Assembly: GCF_042453785.1 (NCBI RefSeq)
Contig: NC_091665.1
Span: 9,433,501 to 9,497,500, forward strand
Direction: 5' to 3'
Source of the DNA: Malus domestica
Taxonomy: Eukaryota; Streptophyta; Magnoliopsida; Rosales; Rosaceae
DNA length: 64,000 nucleotides
Shown: piece by piece, positions 11,347 to 23,234 of the stretch
How the letters are laid out: every line of letters begins with the position of its first letter
How positions within the stretch are numbered: position 1 is the first letter of the stretch
Notes under the pieces: model-generated
What the model was told of the DNA's origin: nothing
Databases searched by the model: none
The model's input: the letters and a program-made list of their open reading frames with translations, nothing else
Made by a program: the position numbers and the translations under genes

Positions 11347-12320
11347 ACTAGGTGCTGGGGCTTGACGTTGCAATGTAATTAATAATCAAGAGGGGGGCTT
11401 TGATAGGAAAAACATTCTCCTTTAAAAGCACACAACGTTAATCAACTTAATCCTAATGTTAAAAATATTTTGCGACTCCCTAAGAAAATTATCCCACGCA
11501 AATATGCTAGAATTTGAAATCATCAATCAAAGTAATCAACCTATGCCTCAGTCTCAGCTAATTTGTAAAAACTCTTTGGACAAGGTTTTGGGTTAAAAAT
11601 AAAAAATAAAAAATAAAAAAACAAAGCGAAAATTAAGATAAAAATCTTCACAATAGAGAGAAGAAATTGCATAAAACAAAAACACTATAAGTTTGTCTTA
11701 AACTCTCACCATTGTTTTTTAATCTCATTCCATACCTTAAAATAATGAGAGTCCTACACCTTCTTGTGAGTGTCCAACACAAACATTTGTCTTGTTATTT
11801 TTTATTATGAGACAACAGTCGAGTTGTAAGACTTCAAAGATAAAATATATATGGGGCGGATCTATAGCACTTCCTTTTTTACACAATATATTACATACAT
11901 TTTTGTGGGGCTCACGTCGTACTATTTTCAACAATCCGAACCATCTATCTTTTAGGTCTTCTCTCAAAATCATATCTACCGTAAATCATCCAAATCTGAA
12001 ATCATATGACCGTTAGATTAAGGATTTAGGGTTTTTTTGTAGAATCGTATTTGTTCATAATGTCTTAATGGTCTTGGATTTGTCTAATTTTTTTTGTAAA
12101 AATGATCTATGAATGATGTTCTAAAAAATGAACGATTTGGATCGTTAAAATATATTACAAAGTGAGCCCACAAAAACATGCGTAAAAAATTATATAAAGT
12201 TGATAGTACTTAAGCAAGTGAAACCTAAACAAGTCCAAGAAAAGAACTTTGTAAGTTCTTTGCAAATCTAGGTTTTGCACTTTTACTTGACTTTGTCCAG
12301 GTAAGTCCAGTTGTCTTTAT
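11347..12320. other. Intergenic; contains an imperfect foldback (MITE-like) at about 11850-12215
   Basis: No gene seen. Around 11860-11910 and 12130-12205 the sequence pairs imperfectly with its own reverse complement: TTTTTGTGGGGCTCAC on the left against GTGAGCCCACAAAAA on the right, with ATATATTACA-type blocks also shared. This suggests a foldback element of about 360 bp. I could not fix its ends or a target duplication. Confidence 0.4.
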
Positions 12321-12695
12321 TGATTTTCAAGGTTTGTATATTTCTCATAAACTTTACAAGAGAGAGAACAAAGCTCTTATAAAGAGCCAGAGAACATATT
12401 ACAAGATAGAGGACTTTTACCACTATCCACCACATGGTTTCTGCCCTAAGAAACCGTACACACCAAGGATTGAACAAATAACAATATACAATTAAGTAAA
12501 TCCCAGATTTTAGGGAAAAATATTGACAAAAAGAAAAGTATGATTGAACAAGAAGTGAGATGACAAGTTGGAAAGTTTTAGCCATCACTTTAACCCTTGT
12601 AGCCATCACTTTAACCTTGTAGCCATCACTTTAACCCATAACTTAGCTATAGTGATGATTACAACTCATACTTGTGACTTTGATCTATTTCAACA
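12321..12695 (-). repeat. 3' LTR of Ty1/copia element A
   Basis: A 375-bp LTR reading TGTTGAAATAGATC to GAAAATCA on the minus strand. It matches the 375-bp LTR at 18112-18486, which lies in inverted orientation, with about 8 mismatches (around 2%). A purine tract (TTGAGGGGGAG on the minus strand, 12696-12706) abuts its start, as a polypurine tract should. Three tandem 21-bp copies of GGTTAAAGTGATGGCTACAAG-type units lie inside. Confidence 0.9.
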
Positions 12696-15600
12696 CTCCC
12701 CCTCAAGTTTGGATCGAGGAGATTGATTGATCCAAGCTTGGACAAAAGACCTTGAAACACGGCAGTCGCCAATGGCTTGGTGAAGAGATCAACAAACTGA
12801 CAAGAACTCGAAGTGTAACGAGTTTGTATGATATTTGATTGAACCCTTTCACGGATGTAATGGCAGTCAACCTCGATATGCTTGGTCCTCGCATGAAAAA
12901 TAGGATTAGAAGCTATATGCATGGCTGCTTGGTTATCACACATGAGAGTCATTGGTTGAGAGCTAGGAAACCCTAACTCAGAAAGAAGGCCTTTAAGCCA
13001 GATTAATTCACAAGCAGTAGTTGCCATAGCCATATACTCGGCCTCAGCACTTGATCGAGCAATCACACTTTGCTTCTTGCTTTTCCAACTTACTAGATTA
13101 CCTCCAACAAAAATACAGAAACCAGTAGTTGACTTGCGATCCAAGGGGTTACCTGCCCAGTCCGCGTCAGTGTAACCAAGAATCTGAGTGTGAGCATTGT
13201 TTTGCATCAAAATACCATGTCCCACAGAACCTTTCAAGTACCGCAATATTCTCTTAACAACTTGCAAATGATCCATTGTTGGAGAATGCATAAATTGACT
13301 CACAAGGCTGACAGCAAAGGCAATGTTCGGCCTTGTTATTGTAAGATAAATAAGTCTCCTAACTAACCTTTGGTAGTAACTGATATCAGTGAGTGTTTCT
13401 CCATCCATGGTCATTTTGTGTTTGCAGTCAAGGGGTATAAAGGCAGGCTTGCAATCCAACATATCAGCTTCTTGAAGCAAATCGAGAATATACTTTCGTT
13501 GATTCAAAAACATTCCCTTCTTAGAAGTTGCCATTTCAATGCCAAGGAAATATTTGAGTGTCCCAAGATCTTTGATGGCAAACTTCTGCTTAAGGGTGTT
13601 CTTTAGTAACACAATTTCACTGGCATTATCACCAGTGACAATGAGATCGTCCACATAAATAAGAACCACTAAAGTTCCACTGGGACAAATTCGAACAAAG
13701 AGAGATGAATCTGCATTGCTTCTCTTTAAGCCAACTTCTTCAATAACTGAGCTCAACTTTAAATACCAAGCACAAGGAGATTTTTTTAATCTGTAAATAG
13801 ATTTGTGCAGTTTGCAAACTAACTCGGGGTCACTGGATTGAGGATGACCAGGATGGAGTTTCATGTAAACTTCTTCTTCAAGTTCACCATTCAGAAATAC
13901 ATTTTTGACATCCATTTGATATAGAGGTCATGCATGGTTAATTGCAACAGATAACAACACTCGAATTGTGTTCATTTTAGCTACAGGAGCAAAGGTCTCC
14001 TTGTAATCTATCCCAAAAGTTTGAGTAAAACCACGAGCTATCAGTCTAGCCTTGTGTCTTTCCAAGGTGCCATCAGAATGGAACTTGGTTTTGTACACCC
14101 ATCTACTTCCCACTGCTTTTTTTCCTGGTGGTAACTTGATAACACTCCACGTTCTATTGTCATCCAAGGCTTTCAACTCTTCATTCATAGCTTTCTTCCA
14201 CCCATCTTGCTGCATTGCCTCCTGAAAACTTCTTGGTTCAGAAGCATTAGATATGGAATTGAGAAAGGCTGCATGCTTGGGTGCCACCCTTTAGTATGAA
14301 AGGTACTTAGCAACGGGATACATTGCATTGTAAGTCACATAATCCACAGCCTTAAAGGAGGTTGACGATTACTAGAAGGATTTTTTCTTCCTTGAGGTAA
14401 GACAGGTGATGATTCTGGGTTCTCAGGAGGTGAGTGAGATGTAGGTGACTGAATTGATGGTTCTAGCAAGATTTCCTCTTCATGACTTAGAGAATTCTCA
14501 TGTTCTCTGTCAGTGGACATGGATATATTTTCCTCATTGGTTGTTGGTCTTGGTAAAGGGAAGATTTCGAAGGCATTCTCCCCCTGACTTAAACCCTCCA
14601 CTGATTGTTCAAAGAAAGGTGTAGTCTCATCAAACTTTACATCCCTTGAGATAATGATTTTCCTTGAAGAAGGATTGTAACACTTGTAACCTTTTTGTGT
14701 TGAAGAATATCCCAAGAAAACACATTTGCTAGCTCTTGGGTCAAGCTTGTCACGGTGTATTGAAGCAACATGAACATAACAAGTACAACCAAAAAATTTC
14801 AAATGAGACAAGTCAATCTTTCTTCCTTTCAAGACTTCGTAGGGAGATTTTTGATCCAACACCCTACTAGGCAATCTATTGATCAAATAGGTAGCAGAAA
14901 GCACCCCTTGAGACCAAAACTTCTTGGGAACATTCATATGTAACATTAAGGCTCTAGTCTTTTCAAGCAAATCCCTATTTTTCCTCTCGGCCACTCTATT
15001 TTGTTGACGATTGCCAACACAACTTGTTTGATGGAATATCCTATGAGAACTTAAGTATTGAGACATGTTATTTGACATGTACTCAGTGCCATTATCAGAC
15101 CTTAAGGTGTGAATATGACAATCAAAATGAGTTGTTACAAGTTTATGAAAATCTTTAAACACATTCATGACTTCACTCTTGCACTTTAAAAGGTACAACC
15201 AAGTAATCCTTGAATAATCATCCACAAAGGTTACAAAGTATTTATAACCATCAAAAGATTCAATTGTAGGTCCCCAGATATCTGAATGAACAAGTTCAAA
15301 TAATTTACTAGCTCTAGACCTTGAGGAATTGAAAGGTAACCTAGTAGATTTGGAGAAGTGACAAGTATCACACTCCAAATTACCTTTACATATTGTGGGA
15401 AACAAAACGGACAAAACATGGTTTGAGGGATGAGCAAGACGATGATGCCAAATTAGTTATTCCTGAGAAGGGCTTGAGCTGACTTGAAGACTCTTAGGTT
15501 TTGAAAGATTCTTTGAAAGATAGTACAACCCATTTAGGAAGAAACCCTCACCAATCTTCCTCTTGGGGACTATGTCCTGAAAGACAACCTGATCAGAAGA

Positions 15601-16556
15601 AAAAATAGCATGACAATTTAGTTGTCTTGTGATTTTTCCTACTGGTAAAAGATGAAATGGAAAGGAAGGAACATACAAGGCTGATGACTCTATTTGATCA
15701 GAGATCAACTTAATTTTCCCTTTTCCAACAATTGAGACACCCTTACCATTTGCTACTGACACATGTGAAGAGTTTTTCATTTTTTCGAAGTCATATAAAT
15801 GTGAAGATTTGTTTGTCATATGGTACGTGGCTTCTGAGTCTATTATCCAATAATCATGCACAAGACTAGCATTTAAAGCAGTGGAGAACGCTTTCAATAT
15901 ACCTGGAATTTGTTTACTTGAGCCTCCATGATCAGAATCAGCAAGAAACCCAACAAATTTGCTCAGCAAGGCAATAGGGCTTTCAATTTCAGTTCCAGTT
16001 GTATTCTCTAGATCTCCACTTCTTTGTCTCCCTTGTAAATAGACAGCAAACTCGTTGATCAAGTTCACTGGATTAGAAGTAAAGTCAAGAAAGCTTTCAC
16101 TTGAGGAAGGAAGAGCAGCTAAAGCTGCATGATTAGCCTTGTACAAGGATGGTTGTGAGTTTCTCTGGAGCCCCTTGTTCTTTTGGAAGTTTGGCTTGAG
16201 CTCAGGATGTAAAATCCAACATTTGTCAATGGTGTGTCCACCATAGTTGCAATGTTTGCACTTCAGGTCAAACCTTTTGCCCTTGTCTCTTCTATCATCC
16301 GAGAACTTGTGGTTTGAAAAGTATGCCCTAGACTCAGGCAATATGTTTTTGGTTTCAAGATTCATCACTTTCCTTCGAGTTTCTTCATGTTGAATAATGG
16401 CACATACACTTGAGAAGGAAGGTAGCTCACTGTTCATCAAAATGTGACTATGTAGATTTTCATAGTCTGAGCTAAGACTAGCCAAGAGTTGAAAAATCTT
16501 ATCTTCTCAGCTTTCTTCAGAAGCACGGAAGCATCTGTGGTGTGAGGCCTGTATAC
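12659..16556 (-). pseudogene. Ty1/copia element A: gag C-terminus, protease, integrase, RT-RNase H (decayed)
   Basis: Minus-strand retrotransposon polyprotein in pieces. In order: the end of gag (EDKIFQLLASLSSDYEN) with a zinc knuckle CKHCNYGGHTIDKC; protease with DSEA where DSGA is required; integrase with VHSDIWGP, RSDNGTEY and VAERKNR; RT with YVDDLIVTG; and RNase H ending ADWAGNPLDRKSTTG and CDNQAAMHIA. Stops lie near 15457 and 13928 (the frame continues after each). A frame change occurs between the integrase and RT parts near 14300, and a 1-bp shift in gag near 16498. The gag reading stops at about 16556, where CACTA sequence begins on the other strand. The missing gag N-terminus lies on the plus strand at 18571-19010. 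Not autonomous. Confidence 0.88.
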
Positions 16557-17747
16557 ATCATTTTCAAGAGACGGGCTATGTGGTGCGTTTTTAATTACGA
16601 CTTCTTTTATTTTACATTTTTTAATTTTTGCTAACGTTTATTTTTTTTTTTTAATGTTCTTTAAGTAGTACAACTAATACATTTATTTTTTGTATAATAG
16701 AAAATCCATGTTTTCTTTTTTCACAAACGACTATGGTGGAGAAGAGTCAGTCGGTGCTTCTGGAGTCTGCCTCCCAGCTTCCCTCGGACATGCTGATCGA
16801 GTCTGTGGATCCCCCTGAGGATGCAAGGTTTCACATCTTGACAGAGATGTTGGACCAGACTTTGGTTAGAGGCCAGGGACATATTGTCGGGGATGGGAAA
16901 TGCCAGGCGGCAGGGGAGTGGAGCCTCATCATCCTCACAGTTAAAGGGCCAGGTTACGAATTTGACGCAGAAAGTCGCTGGCCTGAGGAGTGAGCTCACA
17001 TCATACAAGTCTCAAATGTCAATGCTTGTACAAGCCCTTAGTTCCTCCGGAATACATCTCCTTAGTTTTTCTGCACCATCGCCCTCAAAGCCCTTCCACA
17101 CCGAGCATGCACAACAATCAAGCCCGTCGACCTCCAACCTCGTCCCCAACCCCACCCCCTACCAGTAGCAAGATTACCAAGCACCTCAGAACGACTTGCC
17201 TATTGATTATTCTGCTTTTTTTTTTTCATAGTTTTGTTCCCGCTTTCTTTTAAAACTTTGTATTTGTATGTACATTTTTTATTTATTAAAATCCTTCTTT
17301 TTTTTTTGTCATTTGTATGAAATATTATTCTTTTAATATTCCTTTTATTCTATTTATTTATTTATTTATTTTAAATTCCACTTGGGCGACGCCTATTGGT
17401 TGTCGTGCAAAATTACGCGCGTCTTACAAGTTTCGTTGCGCAAATTTTTTAGAGACAAATTTCTGACATCCCCAGAAATTTGTTGTCACAAAGCACACTT
17501 GTACCCTTTTATATCGTACGACGAAAGCCTTTGTCTGTATAACTTTAGCGCGACGAATATCAAAGCGTCGAGTGATTGTTTATAAGCGCGGCGAATTTGT
17601 ACTTATTCGTCACGCAAGTTTTTTTTCATGGCCTTTGTGCGACAAATTATGAGCGACGATTGGTGCGTCGCCAAAATTTTTGTGCGACCTAAAATTGCTT
17701 TGCGCGACAAAGTCTTCCTTGTCGCACAAACTGTTTTATTAGTAGTG
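16557..17747 (+). mobile_element. CACTA (En/Spm-type) element, C-terminal transposase part and 3' terminus
   Basis: Plus-strand reading starts abruptly with HFQETGYV, the usual continuation of the plant Transposase_24 domain. It then has a coiled-coil tail (GQVTNLTQKVAGLRSELTSY, MSMLVQALSSSGI) at about 16940-17050. The non-coding end (17380-17735) is full of direct and inverted GTGCGACRAA / TTTGTCGCRC motifs, typical of CACTA subterminal repeats. It finishes in TTAGTAGTG at 17739-17747, the reverse complement of a CACTACTAA terminus. The rest of the transposase is on the opposite strand at 19011 to about 20050, which the inversion described in the findings explains. Confidence 0.8.
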
Positions 17748-18111
17748 ATTTGTGATTGATTTCCTTTATGATTTGCATTATCACATATTGTATGTATATA
17801 TACATTACACCAATTGACTTTGTAAAGACATAGAAGGCAAGTATTTAGAATACAATACAACAGTATAGACAAAGGAAGAGTGATTCGTGTAGTGCAGCAA
17901 ATCACGTCCTAATGACATATTTATCTACTTAATTTGCTGGACCTGTAGTAATATCTTCAGTATCAACATCCATGAAGTTGAAGAACATATAGCACTTTTC
18001 TGAAACAAAATTAATTTACTGATTAATTTAAATTTAAATAATGATAATCATATCAACATTCGGCTTTCACATTACATTAAACGTATATAGTCAAGTCACA
18101 CGGTAGAAGAT
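17748..18111. other. 364-bp spacer between the CACTA end and the copia A 5' LTR
   Basis: AT-rich unique-looking sequence, with no gene and no recognisable terminus other than those bounding it. It presumably represents the DNA between the two insertions. Confidence 0.5.
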
Positions 18112-18486
18112 TGTTGAAATAGATCAAAGTCACAAGTATGGGTTGTAATCATCACTATAGCTAAGTTATGGGTTAAAGTGATGGCTACAAGGTTAAAGTG
18201 ATGGCTACAAGGGTTAAAGTGATGGCTACAACTTTCCAACTTGTCATCTCACTTCTTGTTCAAGCATACTTTTCTTTTTGTCAATATTTCTCCCTAAAAT
18301 CTAGGATTTGCTTAATTGTTTATTGTTATTTGTTCAATCCTTGGTGTGTACGGTTTCTTAGGGCAGAAACCATGTGGTGGATAGTGGTAAAATTCCTCTA
18401 TCTTGTAATATGTTCTCTGGCTCTTTATAAGAGCTTTGTTCTCTCTCTTGTAAAGTTTATGAGAAATATACAAACCTTGAAAATCA
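18112..18486 (+). repeat. 5' LTR of Ty1/copia element A (inverted relative to its partner)
   Basis: A 375-bp LTR, TGTTGAAATAGATC to GAAAATCA, about 98% identical to 12321-12695 but on the plus strand. It is followed after three bases by a primer-binding site at 18490, as in a normal 5' LTR. Confidence 0.9.
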
Positions 18487-18489
18487 ATA

Positions 18490-18501
18490 TGGTATCAGAG
18501 C
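18490..18501 (+). promoter_or_regulatory. Primer-binding site, initiator-Met tRNA type
   Basis: TGGTATCAGAGC starts three bases after the LTR end. This is the standard plant Ty1/copia primer-binding site, complementary to the 3' end of initiator methionine tRNA. Confidence 0.9.
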
Positions 18502-18570
18502 AGTGACCACAGTGGCCTGTCTCTGCATATCGTCTTCTTTAACCTCTTTGTTTTTCCATTGCTGTTTCAA

Positions 18571-19010
18571 ATGGTTGAGGAAAATCCTCTTAGTCTTGAT
18601 ACTGCAAGCTTTAGTGTTTCACCCACTTCAAATTTTACCGAAGTAGAAGTTAATCCAAATCAAAGACTCAGTTCAGTTTTGCTGAATGAGTTCAACTATC
18701 TTCCATGGTCTCGAGCAGTTTCACTTGCTCTCGGTGGAAGATCAAAGCTTGGCTATGTAAATAGAATCATTTAGGCACCTGAAATTTCATCACCTTTATA
18801 TGGGACATGGCTATGCAAGGATTAACTTGTCATGTCGTGGCTTCTCAACTCCATGGAGAGGAAGCTAGCTGAGATATTCAGCTATTTAGAGTCTTCCTTC
18901 CATCTTTGGAACAATGTTTGCGAGATGTATGGGAATCAAAACAATGTTGCCCAGATTTTTCAACTAAAAAGGGAGCTTGCAGGTTTGCAACAAGAAAGTA
19001 AGTCTCTTGT
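18571..19010 (+). pseudogene. Ty1/copia element A: gag N-terminus, displaced by inversion
   Basis: ATG at 18571 opens a copia gag start (MVEENPLSLDTASFSVSP) with the conserved FNYLPWSRAVSLALGG and FQLKRELAGLQQES blocks. An in-frame TAG interrupts it near 18772. The frame leaves recognisable gag at about 19007-19010, exactly where the opposite strand begins to read as CACTA transposase. The rest of this gag is on the minus strand ending at 16556. Confidence 0.85.
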
Positions 19011-20050
19011 CGGTCCTCGAACTTTTTCAGGCAACCCTCCGCGAGAGCTACCTGCGGACCATCAAACTGCTGGAAATATTGGTGCAGGTCACTCTTCCAC
19101 TGCTTGTAGCTTTTAGAGAAGAGCCAATTGAGGTGCGCCAACATGTCCTCGTTCATATCCTCCAAATTGTAGTTTGTCTGCAATGTAACAAATAATATGA
19201 AAGTATTAGTAATAAAAAACAGTATTAAATATAAATATATAAATTTTACATGAAAAAGCATTAAAAAGGCGATGCTACTTACGAACAATTGATTGCACAC
19301 CATGTTCTTCGTCTCCTCTAGCATCGCCTTCCAAGACTTCCACCGCATAGGGCAAAAGGTCCGCACGACATGCCCAATGTTGGGGGCCAATGTACTAGGC
19401 TGCTCCACCGTTGGTGTATCCGATTGTGATACGACCGTTGGTCACCTAGGTGACATTCACCGTCTTCAATTGCCGACAAGGTCCTCGCGTGTTTCTCTTG
19501 CTGCAAAGAAATGACAAAAAAAAAAAAAACATTAACCCAAAACTAATAACAAATCCTACTAAAATTTTGGCATAACCTCCCCTATAATTAAAACACTTCC
19601 CAAAACCCTAAAAATAACATAAACAATATATGTATCCAACACAATGATCACATACAGTTTAATAAAAGGTTCAGAAAGATGACAATGTTTTAATCCTTAC
19701 ATGACATAACTTAACAAATTGAACCTAAAATAACCCAATTCAGTTAACATGGGAATGAGGGATTGAATTAGGATTGTATACTTGGTCGTGTACCCGAGGC
19801 ATCGGTTATGGATCCCGATGGCGACATCTGGTCTAGAGTGCGGGGACGCTGGTGAGTACGCCGGGTGCTAACAGGTAGCGCCACCGAAGAAGTAGACGAT
19901 GCCTGCACCTGTGGGACTAAAGGACCAACTGGGTCAATCGGATTCACCTGCCTATGGTTCATCTCTGCTGGAGCAGTGGCGGCAGTAGTAGGTAGTTGTC
20001 AGACTAGGTATAAAAGTCATAGCCCTCCGGGTTCTAATGAGATGTGACAT
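19011..20050 (-). mobile_element. CACTA element, N-terminal transposase part (Transposase_24 region)
   Basis: Minus-strand exons carry a proline/serine-rich stretch (about 19962-19768) and then the Transposase_24 hallmark blocks CPMRWKSWKAMLEETKN (about 19350) and TNYNLEDMNEDMLAHLNWLF to DLHQYFQQFDGPQVAL (about 19190-19040), separated by an intron of about 90 bp. The reading ends at FEDRQ (about 19011), where copia gag sequence begins on the plus strand. The domain's expected continuation (HFQ.. GYV) is found at 16557 on the plus strand. The 5' terminus was not found; 20050 is approximate. Confidence 0.75.
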
Positions 20051-20906
20051 TTACAAAATTGGAAATAAATTTGTTAGGTGCTTAGATTCCTGTTTCAAAC
20101 ATAGTGAATCCATATATTAAGATTTTATAAGTGAGAGGAAAAAAAAGGATCAACAACACCAAGAATAAAATTTTATTATAAAAGATACACCCATTACAAA
20201 TGATCACATCCCCTCACTAGATATATGCCCACACAAGCCTAAATTAATGGTTCATCCAAATTTACAATTATACTCGCAAATGCTTTAAGCATCCAGGAGT
20301 TCTACAAGCAGAACATATGTCAGTTTATATCGTTACTTTTTTTAAGAATACATAAATAAATTAATTAAAACAACACCATTCTAGAATATAGAGAAGGTTA
20401 CTTAGTGCAGATAATAGTTTAATCTTTCTTTGTACTTATGCATGGAATTGTCAAGCTATGAATGTTCTCTAGCTGGACCTAGAGGTCAAAAATCTTGGTG
20501 TGTCTTGTTAAATCACGAGGCCTAGAGGCAGTCGATTGTCGTGAGGTTTATCCTTGCATGATTGGTCGATTAGTGAGCGTTTTGTGGTCAACCAGGATGA
20601 GCGAGGTGTGGCATGCATTGGTTAGGGTTTCCTCGTGGACTAGGGCTTGATCTTGTGGGCAAGAAAGCCTAGGGTTTAGCGTGCTAGGGCTTGCAAACCC
20701 TTAGCCATGTTTAGGAGAGCCGCACCTTGGGGAAAATGGAAGCTGAGGTGGCTTCGGTGGGCATTGTCGTTAGTCTCATGGGGGATGGGACTGGTATCAT
20801 GGTGGTGATAGATGGCACCATAACAACGATGGTGGCTCGAGTCGCTCCTCCTTTCACAGTGTCGGTGGCTCGAGTTTTGTCGTTCCTTGTAGCATGACGT
20901 AGAGTC
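20051..20906. other. Unassigned repeat-like stretch left of the solo LTR
   Basis: No protein domain recognised. It may include more of the CACTA element (20050-20400). The G-rich part (20440-20906) ends in the GTAGG that is duplicated after the solo LTR, so it is contiguous with sequence after 23235. The minus-strand frame at 20676-20936 is compositional. Confidence 0.3.
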
Positions 20907-20911
20907 GTAGG

Positions 20912-22241
20912 TGTAACAACCTGAATAATTTAACATATATGGTTATGTGGAAGATTTTATCGATAAGTGGAAATGACGAAAATGCCCTAGGGGCTAAACG
21001 TAATTTTACGAGGAAGTATTTTACCTTCGTATATTTTGTCATGTTTCTTGTAATATTTGGATAAAGTTCGATCCTACGAGTGCGTAGGCGAAAACCGTTC
21101 GTGAAACAGAATTATAACGAAGAAATTAGAGATGTTTTCGTTGTGGAAAAAAAAAATTGGGGTTGAACCCTGCTAGGTGGCAGCAAGAAAGAGGGGAAAT
21201 GAAGGATGTGGGAGAGAAAAGGAGGAAGGGAGAGGACCAATTGGCAGAGGAAGAAGGGAGAGAAAGGAGGGAGGTGAGGGAGCACCAGATCCTTTTGGAT
21301 CCGTACAACCCGACCTGACCCCGTTCCTTGACCCGGCTCTAACTTCTCCGTCTGACGTCCATTCGAGGTGATTCCGGTGTCTATGGAAAGCTCTCGTCGA
21401 ACCCAACATCCCTATGGTGGGTTAAATTTCAAATTTTCTAACCCAAATTCACAAATCAAAGCCATACACCCACGGGTGCATCCGGTAGCTTTAACCTTTT
21501 TCCGGTGGCTCTTTTTAACCCAAATTTTCTAACCCAAATTCACAAATCGATGACCACCACCAAAAGACTCCTTTCAACCCTGGGAGCAAGGCCCAAGCCT
21601 TGGATGAGGCGTCAAAGTTTATTTTGGAGGCAAATCGACAACTACCCAAATCAAGGGTTCCAGCAGTTCAAGGGATTTTTCGGCCACTACCCGGCCGAAT
21701 TGGACTTCAACCCAGGTATGAAAGTTGTTCCTCTCATTGAACTTTACAACTAGGGATGGGCAACGATTATGGTGGGCGGTTAACCGTGGTTATTTATCCA
21801 TAATCGTTTATGCTCATATTTGCATAACCGTTTACCCGTTGAGTATTTGCCTAAACAGTTATACTCATACCCATAACCATTTATAAATGGTTAACCATGC
21901 CCATAACCATGTACCCATTTAAATGTAACCGTTTAGTACCCATTTACCCATTTACCATTTTTAACCCGTTTATCCTTTCTTTTTTACCATTTACCCATTT
22001 TTTATCTGTCTACATATTTTTTTAACAACTTGAAAATTAAAAAAGAAAAATTTGTCATTTGACAATCGAGGAGTCTACATATTTTTTCAACACAAATATA
22101 ATATGTTTATATTTGTTCCACTTTGCTGCAGAAAATCTCATCTAAATGTTATGTTGGCATATGGATCTAATGGATCATACCCATCTGCATCATATATTAA
22201 TTGTCACCAAAATTTGAACAACTGAATTAAACAAAAATCTT

Positions 22242-22274
<33 letters not shown>

Positions 22275-23229
22275 TAGCTTGTTGCTTACATGATAATCCG
22301 AAGGAGTTGATGAGAGAGAAGATGAAAAGCAAGAGTAGGTTCATCTTTTCTCCAAATTAAAAATTTTCAATTGCATTGCACTAGCATATATCCAAACACA
22401 TGCAGTGAGATGATATATTCTCAAACTGGGACAAAGATCGCAGCCGGATCTCCCACACCAAGTCCTAAGGATCCGGAGATCCGAACTCTTAAAATTTGAT
22501 CCAACGGCTACAAGTCCCTCAAACTGTGCTGAGTCTATATTATATTAACTATAGAAACCATGCATTATAGTCAATAGCATTGATTTAAGTTTTGTCTGAT
22601 AAGGAACATAGTTTGTGTTAATAACCGTTTAAGTTTATAACCGCGGTTAATACTCATAACCACCCATTTAAATTTCAAAGGTAAACGGTTATACCCATAA
22701 TTGTTTATTTATCTAAACGATTACCCATAACCGTAACCATGAAATTTAAATGGGCGGATAACCTCGGTTACCCATAACCAATGGGTATTTGCCCATCCCT
22801 ATCTACAACCCTCTAAAATTTGGTAATTTTTAAAGTTCGTCGGAATTTGGGGTTTCCGTTCGCTGGAAACCGCCACGTACAGCGACGCATGGCCAGAGGG
22901 CCGATGCTGCTTTTTTAAACTAATTTTGATATTCTGAATCCATATTTGAAATGCATTTGGTGTGATTCATTTGTTTGAACCTAGTTAGTGATTATTAGTC
23001 ACTTGAATTTTTTTCAAAAATGAGTTAGAAATTGAATTTGTGAACTACAAATGACTTGATCCATTCATAGGGTACGTAAGCAGTCTAACGAGGAGGTTAG
23101 ATGCATCCATAAACTAAACAAAATGATTATTTATTTTAGTGTGGTTAGTTAGAATTATAATTAACCATTATTTTTATTGTGGCCTACCTGTGTGTTTGGT
23201 TTCTAAATTGAAAATTTTGGGATGTTACA
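20912..23229. mobile_element. Probable solo LTR with 5-bp target duplication, interrupted by an hAT element
   Basis: The unit begins TGTAACAACC and ends GATGTTACA, so its termini are perfect 7-bp inverted repeats of the TG...CA type. It is flanked by GTAGG at 20907-20911 and again at 23230-23234, a 5-bp duplication as made by LTR-element integrase. Removing the nested hAT (21751-22801) and its duplicated 8 bp leaves about 1.26 kb with no coding domains, which fits a solo LTR left by LTR-LTR recombination. A small non-coding LTR element is the alternative. Confidence 0.7.
21751..22801. mobile_element. Non-autonomous hAT-type element nested in the solo LTR
   Basis: Termini are TAGGGATGGGCAA (21751) and TTGCCCATCCCTA (ending 22801), a perfect 13-bp inverted repeat. 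The flanks TTTACAAC (21743-21750) and TCTACAAC (22802-22809) form an 8-bp target duplication with one mismatch, the hAT signature. Both subterminal zones are packed with ATAACCGTTTACCC-like units in both orientations, probable transposase-binding repeats. A GA microsatellite is inside at about 22242-22268. No transposase frame is present. Confidence 0.85.
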
Positions 23230-23234
23230 GTAGG

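Noticed and set aside
18198-18506. Paired 102- and 108-codon frames at 18198-18506 (+) and 12283-12609 (-) as a duplicated gene
   Set aside because: Both are the copia A LTR read through; not coding.
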